A stretch of 64,000 nt of DNA from an uncultured Clostridia bacterium (GCA_934154805.1 CAKPGM010000002.1:69408-133407); one strand, 5' to 3'. Positions 36,201 through 44,670 are shown, counted from the first letter of the stretch. Notes: a model not told the origin generated them from the sequence alone. Made by a program: numbers and translations.

Positions 36201-39076
36201 AAAATGTATATGGAGGAGCTAATACTTCTGTTGTATATGGAAAAACGCTTACAAATATAGGATATGATGCAGTAAATGATAATACTTTAACAAAAGCAGA
36301 CATTCTTATTAATGGAACTGTTTTTGGTGGAGGAGAAGCAAACGCATCTGGATCAGAAGTATATGACTTCGACTTCATAAGTGTTACTGTTGGAATAGAT
36401 ATGAATATAGACGGAAATGGACATGATTCTTTTGCAATAAAAGGAAGTATATTTGGTTCTGGAAATGCTTCTAGTACAAGTGGATACAGTTATATAAATA
36501 TAAAAAATTATGGAACTGTATATAGTCCAAAGAGCAATATTTCAATACAAAGAACAGATATAGTAACAATTCAAAATTCTGCAATAGCCTTATCTGGAAC
36601 AACGGATAGAACAAACGAGTATTCAAGTGTATTATTCACTCTAAGTAGAATAGGGGAACTTAAACTGAAAAATAATTCTACATTATACTTAGATTGTGGA
36701 GCTAACTTACTTAGAAAATTCTCGAGTCTTGTTGATTTAGAAGATGGAACAGAGGAAAAGGCGAAAGTAACCATTGATGAAACGACAGGAGAAACAACCA
36801 GAAATGTAGATAATAGGGTATATATGCTAGAAGGAAAAAATCTAAATATAGCTACAAATGAGCAGGTTACTACATATGGTGAAGTAAATGGAATGACATT
36901 CTTTGGATTATTTACAAATGCAATGAACCCAAGTACTAGTACAGGTTTATATAACCCACAATATAATAATGGTGACGAGATCACAAATGCCGGAACATTC
37001 TCTACAAACTCATATGTAAAGGGTGAGCATAAAAATAACCACGATATAACAATTGATGGCTTCTATTCGAATTTTGAAGAGGATGAAAATCAAGGATATA
37101 TAAAGACAAAATATATAAATCCAACACCAGAAGACGATCTTTATTATATATGGCTAGTTGGAAAAGAGATGGATATTACAACATTTGAAATATCACTAGT
37201 AGGTTCAAAATATGCAACATTGGGAACATATGAATTAGGACTTAGTGGATTCTCTATACCAAATACTAAGTTTTCGTTAATAGGATTTTCGTCTGGATTA
37301 ATAGAAGGCAAAACCCTAGAAATGCCAAATACAATTTCAAACATTGAACTAGACGAAAACGTTGCAAACTCTAAGTTTGGACTATCAATGAAAACAGGAA
37401 ACACAGGTTGGTTAAACAATAGCAATACAATATTACTTACAGAAAATGGAGGAAACTATGTTGGCAATAACGCATACTATTCAGATAACTCGAATTACAC
37501 ACCTTCACTAAATTTCTTCTTCTACCATTCAAGTAATATAACTCAAGCTCAAAAATTGGGTAGTGTAAAGGTAAGATTCCAAGTTCTTATTCCAATAGAT
37601 GACCTAAATGACAGAATTGCATATATAGATATAGATATATCTTTAAGTACAGCCTTGTATCAAGATAATTTCTATGATGCGGCAATATCTCCGGGAGAAG
37701 AATTTGAATTATTTACAACAACAGAGACCAAAATAACAGATTCAAGTATATTTTCAACATATTATTCACTTTTAATTCCGGAATTTTCACAAAGTGATTA
37801 TTATGATGAATATACAACTTACAAACATACATTAGTATCAAGAAGAGAATCTGGTGAAGCATATCCTTTCCCAAAAAACACAAAAATAACAATGATAGAT
37901 ATGGCTACAAATAAATACTATTATTATGTCGTAACAGAAAATGATGAAACGACAGGCAAGTATTTATATAATTTATCAGACTTTGTTGCTATGGGAAGTG
38001 ATAGTGATAAATATGATGAGATAAATGCTTATACAGGCTATTATAAACAAGATGTTGATACATTATATGAGAACTACATATTCCATATAGACTTTGGAGA
38101 AAGTGCAATAGAATCAGATTTAATAAATAATTCTTTGTTGATGGAACTAAGAAACAATGATAATCAAACTCTAATTGGAGTATTAGGAATATTAAGAGAG
38201 AAAATGCAATATAGCGTATACAAAGGCAAAGATTCTACAATAAATGTTGTAGCAAGTACTAATAAAGACAAAGTTTATTTAGGAGAAAAGTTCACGCTAT
38301 CAGTAGAAACGGATTTTGAACAAAAAGTAATGAGTTCTAGCATAATATATGATACTCAGTACTTTGATGACAAAATGGGAATAAAAATGTCAATATATGA
38401 TAATAATGGAAATATGCTAAACAGTTCATCTTTGCTAGGTGTATCTTTTGAACTAAACAACGTAAAATATTATCCGAGATTTGATGGATCTATAAGAATA
38501 AATACAGCAGAAAAGGTTTCAAATGTATTGTCTAAAATAATTATAGACACGGCAAATAATACAGTACTTAATACTGGAGAGTATACAATAAAAATAGAAT
38601 CATTTGGTTCGCCAGATGGAATATACTATGGTATAAAATCCTCAGCACAAACAGAAACAAAGATAAAAATTATATCATCAACTTATGGACTAAATGCATA
38701 TTCAAATGATGAAGCTAAGATTATAGATGCGAAAACTGGTAGAAATACAGTAGATTCTAATAAAATAGAACTAAATTTAGATTACACATCAAATTTACAA
38801 AATCCAAAAATTACATTATCATTATACAGAAGAGATTATTCAAGTATTTATTCACAAATGTATAACTTGGTAGATTTATCTGATTATATATTAGTACCAT
38901 TAGACATGACAGATAAAGAAAATGAATATAAAGTAACAGATAATCCAGAGGCAACAAATACAGTCACAATGTACTTTGACTCAAATCTAGTTACAGGAAC
39001 ATATAGATTCGTATTCAAGTTATATGATAATGACCAATATATTGGAGAAGCATATGAATATGTAATTATTAAATAA
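30203..39076 (+). CDS. Giant beta-helix surface protein, 2957 residues
   Basis: The basic N-terminus and one membrane segment (about residues 14-34) act as signal or anchor. Next come an acidic linker (~90-185) and a domain ending FSTYAVLLES (~230-350). A region of GLUG/M26-like type follows, with GEGTASYPYLISSGEELSYL and WTPIGNYNNSFKGIFNGEGHTI (~370-450). After Ig-like segments (~770-930), a right-handed beta-helix starts at YCDHNNGNDYNDG (~918). Gly-rich turns of the type VYGGGN then recur from ~1160 to ~2060, interrupted by a beta-sandwich domain (~1650-1775). The C-terminal ~650 residues are mixed beta domains. No LPxTG or C-terminal membrane helix is present. Two SipW-type peptidase genes follow directly. 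Confidence 0.8.
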   Translation: MRKTRQKKRAIISKKRVFILICLIMLTIFEVIAFRDSRANKVIEISVNIIDSASRLEDKQIILNAVNSNGKDYCLALPEYVDNKKIKEYIVEETLYEEVIENNNEDKVKETENLETTSENAATGKNIIENAINNKTTNVLEEENTIIEDEKIAEEPKAEETVQEEKKVIETKKEKSIQPNESIILTKDEIENKTITIKVVYDTQEKDDIILYNQEINAEIEENQEISTNNNIKIDGYMPIGATAKATIITRDDIQDKIDNILTDKVSLRVAYDIKIIYNEEEYEPEAFDTDVKVTIVGMEEINTRKQKYKVLHIDSENTVEEIKTVESLKDTVSFTAKEFSTYAVLLESDISTMSLSANMDSASVWEGDTATGFRFGEGTASYPYLISSGEELSYLANQVNNGNSYDGQYFSLISDINLNDKEWTPIGNYNNSFKGIFNGEGHTIANATITLPSATPTSVSSYGLFGSIGGGNSKATIKNVQIENITILITANGATSNNNNAKGYNIGIVTGTMFRNSAVKNVIVNSGSIEDTNTMTLRTNATQIFVGGIAGLATNSTSSTADPGNGNRYEIENCYSNVDVNLAIRPYSSWYGGSQYATAGQYAVGGIIGGIRNQAVWPQNCLYKGNLNATNAFTGPIFAYVRGNTNIGNANNFRTIWYGYDAGTITDTINSYFTSYSTNNRSFTTSVTSQNSNEYVSSSYMGYVQGVNKGLYTSNTNSMLNNFNNYVSRNTGENYLNWYFDDRTESYYFTPVLTAEIIKNVPEYIVQVNDGLATGNYTYKWYIDGVLDESITTNTMTKPSSWETEYNVEVLVSNGIQYTMLSFTIPLYEIHVSFEYTNGVLTGRLEGTGLQDPNFNLADYTYQWYELDISGEETLLEGKTQTSITGLENGLDYKLVATNNKYEYMTAEGTYTSTTRNVIYCDHNNGNDYNDGYTPQTPVRTLSTAYRKFSTSTTRNENVIVLMGNYSDSNSGGGWGGWGDQSSRYLDSATSTTYNRNVTITGKYGGQDYNGVLYFEASNNYRYLNGNTTFMYMTFNGEGSQTYFYLQGYSLTMGEGVVMKNYATSNTNQGLIEGNSPAFHMFAGWMQYNYSSLPRTDAKILIKSGTYGRILLGGSSGTSSASSITMRTSHNFMGTSLTNDLYKSEITIDIKNSTTPSNYTYDINLLGGGSTCGNIYGDVTVNIKNGTVGRTLGASIGDSSYRPNNWYWPINTYIGTSTINMTGGSVTEMYGGCLGRNMSAIGGGWQTSTIGCDSYFYGTVNINISGGTVTKTIYGAGAGGVSGYDANSSDEYKSYGADIDTIVNINITGGTINADIFGGGYGYTEYLTASTTQLDGGTLYGTSNINISGSPIINGNIYAAGKGYDLASNRTELAQMKGNSNITISGTPSITGSIYGAGMGLSNYADMAKLEGTSTVNINGDLSINVFGGGNIAKTQGTTNININSGNHTADIYGGGNVGIVDGETNVNINGGQSQDVYGGGKSAEVTAQTNVYMKGGTAQNVFGGGNEAGTPTTNLYLQGATITNVYGGSNKTGDVDNSNVTTTSGTAENVYGGNNQGGQTNTSHITTNGGTIVNVFGGGNQADTTTSYVTTNSGKITNVFGGANQADVTTTNVDIKGGNIEKAFGGSNQSGTVTQSNVTLENSSTSQALGGIKMEVSYTAVEAEEWRKTQNPGYVTYVTVGIKYTNNTNTTIDKWQSYIDAPGSKLLDNYSSDSKITEANGRYTINQDSRWTAGSIHSLPANGTYEIKDVHLMSSIQASEFTLTYNFEGQGNDGNSYQDTNTGFTIFGGNNKGGQTTTSNVNIESGYCFAAYGGNNEGGTNPTSNVIVNGGKAKEVYGGNNLGGTNTTSNVTVNGGTVEDVYGGGNRAVTTIPNVTIQQDAIITGSVYGGGNQAGIDTNTNVNILGGTITGNVYGGGNEGTVTGNTYMHVKDAVLEASAYAGGNGTTATVFGNANIVVEGNANIAESVFGGGNQAKTGTEENNNSNSTVNIVGGTIGKNVYGGANTSVVYGKTLTNIGYDAVNDNTLTKADILINGTVFGGGEANASGSEVYDFDFISVTVGIDMNIDGNGHDSFAIKGSIFGSGNASSTSGYSYINIKNYGTVYSPKSNISIQRTDIVTIQNSAIALSGTTDRTNEYSSVLFTLSRIGELKLKNNSTLYLDCGANLLRKFSSLVDLEDGTEEKAKVTIDETTGETTRNVDNRVYMLEGKNLNIATNEQVTTYGEVNGMTFFGLFTNAMNPSTSTGLYNPQYNNGDEITNAGTFSTNSYVKGEHKNNHDITIDGFYSNFEEDENQGYIKTKYINPTPEDDLYYIWLVGKEMDITTFEISLVGSKYATLGTYELGLSGFSIPNTKFSLIGFSSGLIEGKTLEMPNTISNIELDENVANSKFGLSMKTGNTGWLNNSNTILLTENGGNYVGNNAYYSDNSNYTPSLNFFFYHSSNITQAQKLGSVKVRFQVLIPIDDLNDRIAYIDIDISLSTALYQDNFYDAAISPGEEFELFTTTETKITDSSIFSTYYSLLIPEFSQSDYYDEYTTYKHTLVSRRESGEAYPFPKNTKITMIDMATNKYYYYVVTENDETTGKYLYNLSDFVAMGSDSDKYDEINAYTGYYKQDVDTLYENYIFHIDFGESAIESDLINNSLLMELRNNDNQTLIGVLGILREKMQYSVYKGKDSTINVVASTNKDKVYLGEKFTLSVETDFEQKVMSSSIIYDTQYFDDKMGIKMSIYDNNGNMLNSSSLLGVSFELNNVKYYPRFDGSIRINTAEKVSNVLSKIIIDTANNTVLNTGEYTIKIESFGSPDGIYYGIKSSAQTETKIKIISSTYGLNAYSNDEAKIIDAKTGRNTVDSNKIELNLDYTSNLQNPKITLSLYRRDYSSIYSQMYNLVDLSDYILVPLDMTDKENEYKVTDNPEATNTVTMYFDSNLVTGTYRFVFKLYDNDQYIGEAYEYVIIK

Positions 39077-39098
39077 TTATAAAAGAAAGGAGTAGAGA

Positions 39099-39680
39099 AT
39101 GAAATACGATATAGACTCTATAAAGAAGAGAAAAGAAATAAATAATAGAATAAAGAAAATCATATTTATATTTCTAGTAATAATGCTATACAATATAGTC
39201 TTGTTGTATATGTCTTATATAGATAAATTCGATACTCCTCAATTTTATATTTATAAAGCATATATAATATCTACAGAGAGTATGGAACCGACCATCAACA
39301 AAGGAGATGTAATAATAATCAAGAAAACTAAAAAAGAAGACTTGAAGGAAAATGATATTATTACATATAAAGATAAAGGCGAAGTAATAACTCATAGAAT
39401 AGTAGAGATTAAACCGAATGGAAATAAATATATAACCAAAGGTGATAACAATGAATCAAGGGATGAGGGAAGTTTAACATTTGAAGATATTGAAGGAAAA
39501 TTTGTATTCAAAATTCCTCATTTAGGTAATATGGTATCAGGCTTAAAAAATGGAATAGTAATAATATTAACAATACTAATATTTTTAATAATTCATTTAA
39601 ACAGAATAGGAATGAAAGAAAAAAGTGAAACTAGGAGAATGAAAAAGAAAATTGAAGATGAGAAATTTCTTGGAAAGTAA
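39099..39680 (+). CDS. SipW-type signal peptidase I
   Basis: A 193-residue membrane protein. The nucleophile is S61 in TESMEPTINKGD, and H99 in ITHRI replaces the Lys of the usual bacterial enzyme. This Ser/His form is the ER/SipW type. KGDNNESRDEG is the conserved box E. Membrane segments lie at about residues 20-40 and 147-167. In Bacillus, SipW processes the matrix proteins TasA and TapA. Here it directly follows the giant surface protein, a plausible substrate. Confidence 0.9.
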   Translation: MKYDIDSIKKRKEINNRIKKIIFIFLVIMLYNIVLLYMSYIDKFDTPQFYIYKAYIISTESMEPTINKGDVIIIKKTKKEDLKENDIITYKDKGEVITHRIVEIKPNGNKYITKGDNNESRDEGSLTFEDIEGKFVFKIPHLGNMVSGLKNGIVIILTILIFLIIHLNRIGMKEKSETRRMKKKIEDEKFLGK

Positions 39681-40215
39681 TCAAATAAAAAAACTGCTAA
39701 GGAAAATTTTGAAGTACTTTGGCATATTTATGGTATATTGCCTAATAGCATACAACATAATATTTATGTTTAATGAAGTATTTGCAAAAAGAAAATATGT
39801 AAAAATTTTTGGATTATATATATCAACAGAAAAAGAGAATTCTATGAGCCCAGCAATAAGGAAAAATAGTCTTATTATTGGTGTAAAAACACAAGATATA
39901 AAAAATGATGATATAATAGGATATGACATTGACGGAAGTCTAAAATATCATAGACTTATAAAAAAGAGTAATCAGAATTTGTATATTACAAAAGCAGATA
40001 AAAATTATAATTACGACTTTGAGGAAAAAAGTGTAGATCAAATAAAAGCTAAAAAAGTAATAGCAATTCCTGTAATAGGATGGCTATTTAAGATATTTGA
40101 AAGTAAAATAACAACAATATTTATTATCATAGCCTTATTATTGAAATATAGTTATAACAACTATAAAATAGAAATGAATAAAAAAAGAAAAGAGAAAAAG
40201 AATAGATTTTCATAA
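39652..40215 (+). CDS. Second SipW-type signal peptidase, diverged
   Basis: A 187-residue protein overlapping the previous gene by 29 nt. It keeps S64 in ENSMSPAIRKNS and H100 in LKYHRLIKK, but the usual GD after the Ser motif is NS, and the KGD box is KADKNYNYDF. Membrane segments are near residues 22-42 and 150-165. It may be a specialised or weakly active paralogue working with the first. Confidence 0.78.
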   Translation: MKMRNFLESNQIKKLLRKILKYFGIFMVYCLIAYNIIFMFNEVFAKRKYVKIFGLYISTEKENSMSPAIRKNSLIIGVKTQDIKNDDIIGYDIDGSLKYHRLIKKSNQNLYITKADKNYNYDFEEKSVDQIKAKKVIAIPVIGWLFKIFESKITTIFIIIALLLKYSYNNYKIEMNKKRKEKKNRFS

Positions 40216-40220
40216 ATATA

Positions 40221-40261
40221 AAAAACTAGATAATTTATTAAAAATAATTTATCTAGTTTTT
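40221..40261. terminator. Bidirectional terminator
   Basis: A perfect 13-bp stem (40221-40233 with 40249-40261) with A/T flanks, between the converging sipW-like gene and the minus-strand hypothetical gene. Confidence 0.85.
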
Positions 40262-40263
40262 TA

Positions 40264-41247
40264 TTAAATATTTTCATCTTTTTTTTCTATTTTTTTCTGT
40301 CTACTTTTCTTTACTTTAGCAGGAGGAACTTCATAAACTATTTTAAAGAAATGAAAATCCTCTAACTCGTTAAATTCTAAACAAGATAGGTAAACATCAA
40401 GCTCGTTTAAATTCTTACAAGCTGTTATTATTGCAGGATGCAAATTGTAATTAGAAAATAATTCTAAAGCTAAATTGCAAGCATCTTTTTTAGAACTTTT
40501 TTCTTTTTCAATCATTAATTTATAGGCTTCTTTAAACCTTGCTACAGCAGACATTTTATAATTTTTAATAGGTACTGTGTATTTTGACAAGATAACGTCT
40601 GACAAAGAACTGTATTTTTCTGGTTCTGCTCGAAGAATTTTCTTTAAGTCAGAAATCTTATAAGGTAAAGTTACCAATCCAGATGTTTCTGAAATAGTTA
40701 AGGTGTTCTCCATTAAAGCAACAGAAGATTTTTTTCTTGTTGATTTTCTTTTTGGCTTTTCTTTTTGTTCTTCAGATTCGGTGTTTTCTGATTCTGCTTT
40801 TTCTAAATTATTTATAGATATATACTCTGATACATCTAAAAAAGCCATTGATTGAACAAATTTTTCAATTTCACCGTTATTTTTAGAAACTTCCTCAGAT
40901 ATAGAAGAAAGTTTTTTATTATACTGAGTAATTTTATTAACAGTAATATTATAATCCAAAGTAGGACAATTAAATTTTATATTATCAAGGATATCTAGCA
41001 AGTTATTGTAAGAGGAAATGTTGTGATTTATTTTTTGTAAATAATTACTAGAATCAGATAAGAATTTGTTTATTTCATCGGAGAAAATGCAATTTACTTC
41101 TATACCACCAATAAAGCCTTTCAAAAATGTTAGAATCTGTTTACTAAAAGCATTTTGAAAGTCTATGGAAGCGTTTATAGAAGTGATTTCTGTATTTATC
41201 AATTTTATTACATTTGTCTTATTTGTCTTTGGGTTTAATTTAATCAT
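40264..41247 (-). CDS. Hypothetical helical protein with basic linker
   Basis: A 327-residue cytoplasmic protein. The N-terminal half (about 1-150) is helical and coiled-coil-like. A Glu-rich then Lys/Arg-rich linker (EEQKEKPKRKSTRKKSS, ~160-178) leads to a compact helical domain (~190-300) and a basic tail. GGAGG precedes the start. The basic linker could bind nucleic acid or membrane. No family recognised. It is the only minus-strand gene between two surface-protein operons. Confidence 0.6.
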   Translation of the reverse strand: MIKLNPKTNKTNVIKLINTEITSINASIDFQNAFSKQILTFLKGFIGGIEVNCIFSDEINKFLSDSSNYLQKINHNISSYNNLLDILDNIKFNCPTLDYNITVNKITQYNKKLSSISEEVSKNNGEIEKFVQSMAFLDVSEYISINNLEKAESENTESEEQKEKPKRKSTRKKSSVALMENTLTISETSGLVTLPYKISDLKKILRAEPEKYSSLSDVILSKYTVPIKNYKMSAVARFKEAYKLMIEKEKSSKKDACNLALELFSNYNLHPAIITACKNLNELDVYLSCLEFNELEDFHFFKIVYEVPPAKVKKSRQKKIEKKDENI

Positions 41248-41356
41248 TTGTTTCCTCCATAAATATTTATAATATTATATAACAAAAATGAGAAAAATAT
41301 CAATAATAAAATAGCAAAAAATATAAAAATATAATGAAATAAATATCATAAAAATA

Positions 41357-41385
41357 TTGAAAAAAAATTAAAGGTGTGATATATT
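41357..41385 (+). promoter_or_regulatory. Promoter of the SipW/substrate operon
   Basis: TTGAAA at 41357-41362, 17-bp spacer, TATATT at 41380-41385, about 58 nt before the first gene of the island. Confidence 0.6.
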
Positions 41386-41442
41386 ATAAAAAATGTAAAT
41401 ATTACTTTAATATAAAATTTGAATTACTAATAGGAGGATGTA

Positions 41443-41976
41443 ATGAAAAAAATTATTGTTAATATACTTGTTGCAATATATGCTGTGATAGCAATTTTTA
41501 CAACAGTATGCCTTTTGTCGTACAATGAGTACAAAATAAGTGAATTCGGAGATAATTCATTAATTTTAGTTACAAATGACGACTTGAATCCTGACTTTAA
41601 AAAAGGAGATTTAGTAATAGTAAATGCTGCTAAGAAAAAAGAAATTATAGCAGGAGATAAGGTATTCTTCTATAATTCACATGATAGAAAAGTAGATGTA
41701 TCACTAGCAAAAGTAACAAAGAAAACAATAGTAACGTCAACTGAATCGACCTTTACACTAGAAGGAGATGTTGAAATTTCGAGCCAATATGTTATTGGTT
41801 CTACAAGAGATTCCTCTGTTATACCAAAGATTGCTAATGTACTAAGTGTTATAGAATCAAAATGGGGATTCCTATTTTTAATAGTACTACCATCATTAAT
41901 TGCGTTCTTATATGAGATTTCAGTTGTATTTATGTCGATAAAAGAAGCAAAAAAAGAAGAGAAGAAAGAGTCTTAA
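41443..41976 (+). CDS. SipW-like pseudo-peptidase lacking catalytic residues
   Basis: A 177-residue protein with the SipW fold pattern: N-terminal membrane segment (~5-27), the GDLVIV strand after the nucleophile loop, GDKVFFYN, and a C-terminal membrane segment (~140-160) with a charged tail. Aligned on the GD pair, the catalytic Ser position is D47 (TNDDLNPDFKKGD) and the catalytic His position is L88 (VSLAKV). It therefore cannot act as a Ser/His peptidase. It may bind and present substrates or regulate the active enzymes encoded downstream. Confidence 0.7.
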   Translation: MKKIIVNILVAIYAVIAIFTTVCLLSYNEYKISEFGDNSLILVTNDDLNPDFKKGDLVIVNAAKKKEIIAGDKVFFYNSHDRKVDVSLAKVTKKTIVTSTESTFTLEGDVEISSQYVIGSTRDSSVIPKIANVLSVIESKWGFLFLIVLPSLIAFLYEISVVFMSIKEAKKEEKKES

Positions 41977-41992
41977 GTAAGGAACTGTATTA

Positions 41993-42640
41993 ATGAATAA
42001 AAGAATATTCAAAAAAATCTTAATTATAGCGATATTATTTATGGTTTTATTTATGGCATATAGAATTATTAGTATATATGCCATTTTTTATAGTGAAGGA
42101 CAAGGAAGGGTTGTACAAAATAATGCAACTTGGACAATATATTTAAACCAAACGAATGTAACTTCAAGAAATAGTAATACATTTGAAGTTGATACTTTTG
42201 AACTTGAAGAAAATAGTCATGTTTCAACAGGGAAAATAGCTCCAGGTACAAGAGGAAGCTTTTATATAGAATTAAATCCAGAAAATACAAATGTATCAAT
42301 AAGATACGATATAGAAATAGATAAAACACAAATACCAAATGATAGCATACAAATAGTATCAATAGAAGAAATTGAAGAAGGAAACACTCTGACTAAGACG
42401 GATGAAAGCACTTATACAGGAATAATACCATTACAAGAAATTCAACAAGGAAAAATAAATAAAATTAAAATAAAAATAGAGTGGAAAGATATAGAAGAAA
42501 ATAATAGAAAAGATACATTGATAGGAACAGGAAATAGTGAAATATTGAAAGTCCCGGTAAACGTAAAAGTAACACAGTATTTAGGAGAGAAAATAGAAGA
42601 ATATATTCCAACTGTAGGAGAAAACAATGAAACTATTTAA
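41993..42640 (+). CDS. TasA/camelysin-like secreted protein
   Basis: A 215-residue protein with a basic N-terminus, one membrane segment (~8-30) and a beta-rich domain. The pattern NNATWTIYLN near the mature start and KIAPGTRGSFYIELNPENTNVSIRYDIEID are typical of camelysin/TasA-type proteins processed by SipW. It should be exported and may polymerise into fibres. The end overlaps the next sipW gene by 14 nt. Confidence 0.7.
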   Translation: MNKRIFKKILIIAILFMVLFMAYRIISIYAIFYSEGQGRVVQNNATWTIYLNQTNVTSRNSNTFEVDTFELEENSHVSTGKIAPGTRGSFYIELNPENTNVSIRYDIEIDKTQIPNDSIQIVSIEEIEEGNTLTKTDESTYTGIIPLQEIQQGKINKIKIKIEWKDIEENNRKDTLIGTGNSEILKVPVNVKVTQYLGEKIEEYIPTVGENNETI

Positions 42641-43145
42641 TAAAATACTAGAGATAATCCTAGACATAATAATTGTTATTATATCAATAATTGTAATTAT
42701 TGCATTAGTTTATGTTGTACAAACAAAAGTTATGAAGAAGGAGAATGCAAATTTATTTGGTTTTACTGCATTTGAAGTAGCAACGGGAAGTATGTCTGGA
42801 ACAATAGAAATTGGAGATGTTGTATTAGTAAAAATAACAGATGACATCAATGAAAATGACATCATAGTATATAAACAAGAAAATCACTTCATAACACATA
42901 GAGCTTTAAAGATAGATGGTGATACAATAGTAACAAAGGGAGATGCCAATAGCAGTGAAGATATACCGATAACAAAAGATCAGGTATTCGGAAAAGTAAT
43001 AAAAGTTATCCCTAATGTAGCTATATGGAAAAAAGTTTTAACAACTCCATCTGTATTAATTACGATGATAGTAACAATTGTGTTACTAGGATTTGCAGTC
43101 AACTATGATACATCAGAAAAAACAGAAAAGAAGGAGAAAGTATGA
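42627..43145 (+). CDS. sipW: SipW-type signal peptidase I
   Basis: A 172-residue Ser/His signal peptidase: S55 in ATGSMSGTIEIGD, H91 in FITHRAL, and KGDANSSED as box E, with membrane segments at ~10-31 and ~145-165. It lies between two putative substrates, overlapping the previous gene by 14 nt and the next by 4 nt, so its synthesis is coupled to theirs. Confidence 0.92.
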   Translation: MKLFNKILEIILDIIIVIISIIVIIALVYVVQTKVMKKENANLFGFTAFEVATGSMSGTIEIGDVVLVKITDDINENDIIVYKQENHFITHRALKIDGDTIVTKGDANSSEDIPITKDQVFGKVIKVIPNVAIWKKVLTTPSVLITMIVTIVLLGFAVNYDTSEKTEKKEKV

Positions 43146-43714
43146 AAAATAGAAAGTTAGCTAAGAAGACAATAAAATTACTAATACTTCTATTATGCTT
43201 AATTTTGTTAATTAGACTCATTTCTCTAACTTTATCTAAATATGAAAGTAGTGCAAAAACAACTCCAAATATACAAATTGCTTTTTATGTAATGAAAGAC
43301 GACTTTCAAAGTATGAGCCTAAATTTAGATTCGTTATTCCCTAGCGATGAACCAAGAACATATGGGTTCTCAATTTCAAATCAAGACGGAGATAAAATAT
43401 GTGCAACAGATATGGAATATACATTAAAAATTAGAACAACAACAAATTTGCCTATAAAATATGATTTGTATATGAATCAAAACTATAATGATTCTGGAGC
43501 GCAAAGTATCATTAAAAGTGATACTGTTGAGAAAGACGAAAATGAAACTTATTTTAGAATAATTACAACAGATAAAATAGAGCTTACACACGATATACCA
43601 GTAACAAATACATATCAGTTGCTAGTGACATTTCCAGCAGAATATAACACAATTAATTATAAAGATATAATAGAAGGGATAGAAATAACTGTTGACTCAA
43701 AGCAGATTATATAA
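43142..43714 (+). CDS. Secreted SipW-substrate-like protein
   Basis: A 190-residue protein with a basic leader, one membrane segment (~10-30) and LTLSKYESSAKT, the Ser-Lys-Tyr type junction seen in SipW-dependent proteins. The remainder is beta-rich (YTLKIRTTTNLPIKYDLYMNQ ... TYQLLVTFPAEYN). Probably an accessory fibre or matrix protein. Confidence 0.65.
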   Translation: MKNRKLAKKTIKLLILLLCLILLIRLISLTLSKYESSAKTTPNIQIAFYVMKDDFQSMSLNLDSLFPSDEPRTYGFSISNQDGDKICATDMEYTLKIRTTTNLPIKYDLYMNQNYNDSGAQSIIKSDTVEKDENETYFRIITTDKIELTHDIPVTNTYQLLVTFPAEYNTINYKDIIEGIEITVDSKQII

Positions 43715-43734
43715 AATTACGAAAGGATAAAAGT

Positions 43735-44649
43735 ATGCGAAAAAATTATAAAAAGCAGCAAATATTAATAATACTTATTTTAATATTATGCCTTATAACA
43801 ATTGTTTCAACATTTAGCAGATATGTTTTAAATAGCATAAATAATTTTTTCGTAAGGACAAAGGATTTTTACTTCTTTAGCGATAAACTAAAAGAACAGA
43901 GAGCTGTATACCAAATAGACAATTGGAGTGGAGTAGACCCATATACAATAACTATAAATATGAACAGTATGGAAAATAGTCTGAAAAGAGTTGACTATGA
44001 TGTAGATTATCAAATAGAATATACTTGTACTTCAAATGCTACGTGCCAAATAAGCAAAACAGAAGGGACAATAAAATCAGACACAAACACAGACTTTTTT
44101 AACGTAGTGATTACACCAAATACAAATATGAATACAGGAGATAGAGTAACGGTATCAATAAAGGCTGAATCTAATTCAAAATACAAAAAAACGTTAGAAG
44201 GATTATTTACACTTGTTGTTGGGAAAGAACAGCTATCATATGAGATAGTGGACTCAGCTCAAAGTCAATATTTGGATTTAAATATAACAAATACATTATC
44301 ATACTACAAAGTACAAGAAGCATTTGGAACATATAGAGTCGGTGACAAAATTGATATTGACACTTATTTAGCTTTAGCAGATGCGGATAAAAGTAAATGT
44401 TATTCTGCATTAATAACTTTAAAGTTTGATCCAAGTGTAGTATTACTAGATATGACAAATACTAATTATTTAAATGCTACCAATGTAACAACGAAGAGAA
44501 TAAATGGCAGTAACTATATAAATGGTTTGACATTTAAAGTAGAACCAATATCAAGTACAGTAGTAAGGTTTTATAAAATGGATGTAACCAAAGATTATAC
44601 ATATCCAATTACTAATGCTACATCTATAATAACTGTGGAGATAAATTAG
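43735..44649 (+). CDS. Secreted protein with SipW-type leader
   Basis: A 304-residue protein with a membrane segment (~9-28) then STFSRYVLNS, a typical SipW leader junction. Two beta-sandwich-like parts follow: residues ~60-165, with a possible disulfide pair (CTSNATC), and ~170-304, with FDPSVVLLDMTNTNY, reminiscent of a cohesin- or Ig-like strand order. It is larger than its neighbours and may be a minor or tip component. Confidence 0.6.
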   Translation: MRKNYKKQQILIILILILCLITIVSTFSRYVLNSINNFFVRTKDFYFFSDKLKEQRAVYQIDNWSGVDPYTITINMNSMENSLKRVDYDVDYQIEYTCTSNATCQISKTEGTIKSDTNTDFFNVVITPNTNMNTGDRVTVSIKAESNSKYKKTLEGLFTLVVGKEQLSYEIVDSAQSQYLDLNITNTLSYYKVQEAFGTYRVGDKIDIDTYLALADADKSKCYSALITLKFDPSVVLLDMTNTNYLNATNVTTKRINGSNYINGLTFKVEPISSTVVRFYKMDVTKDYTYPITNATSIITVEIN

Positions 44650-44670
44650 ATATTAGAAAGGAAAATATAA

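Noticed and set aside
33690..36400. Regular GGTGGAGGAAA-type DNA repeats that could suggest a CRISPR array or tandem-repeat locus
   Set aside because: They are in-frame codons for Gly-rich turns of the beta-helix protein, vary in sequence and spacing, and have no spacer structure.
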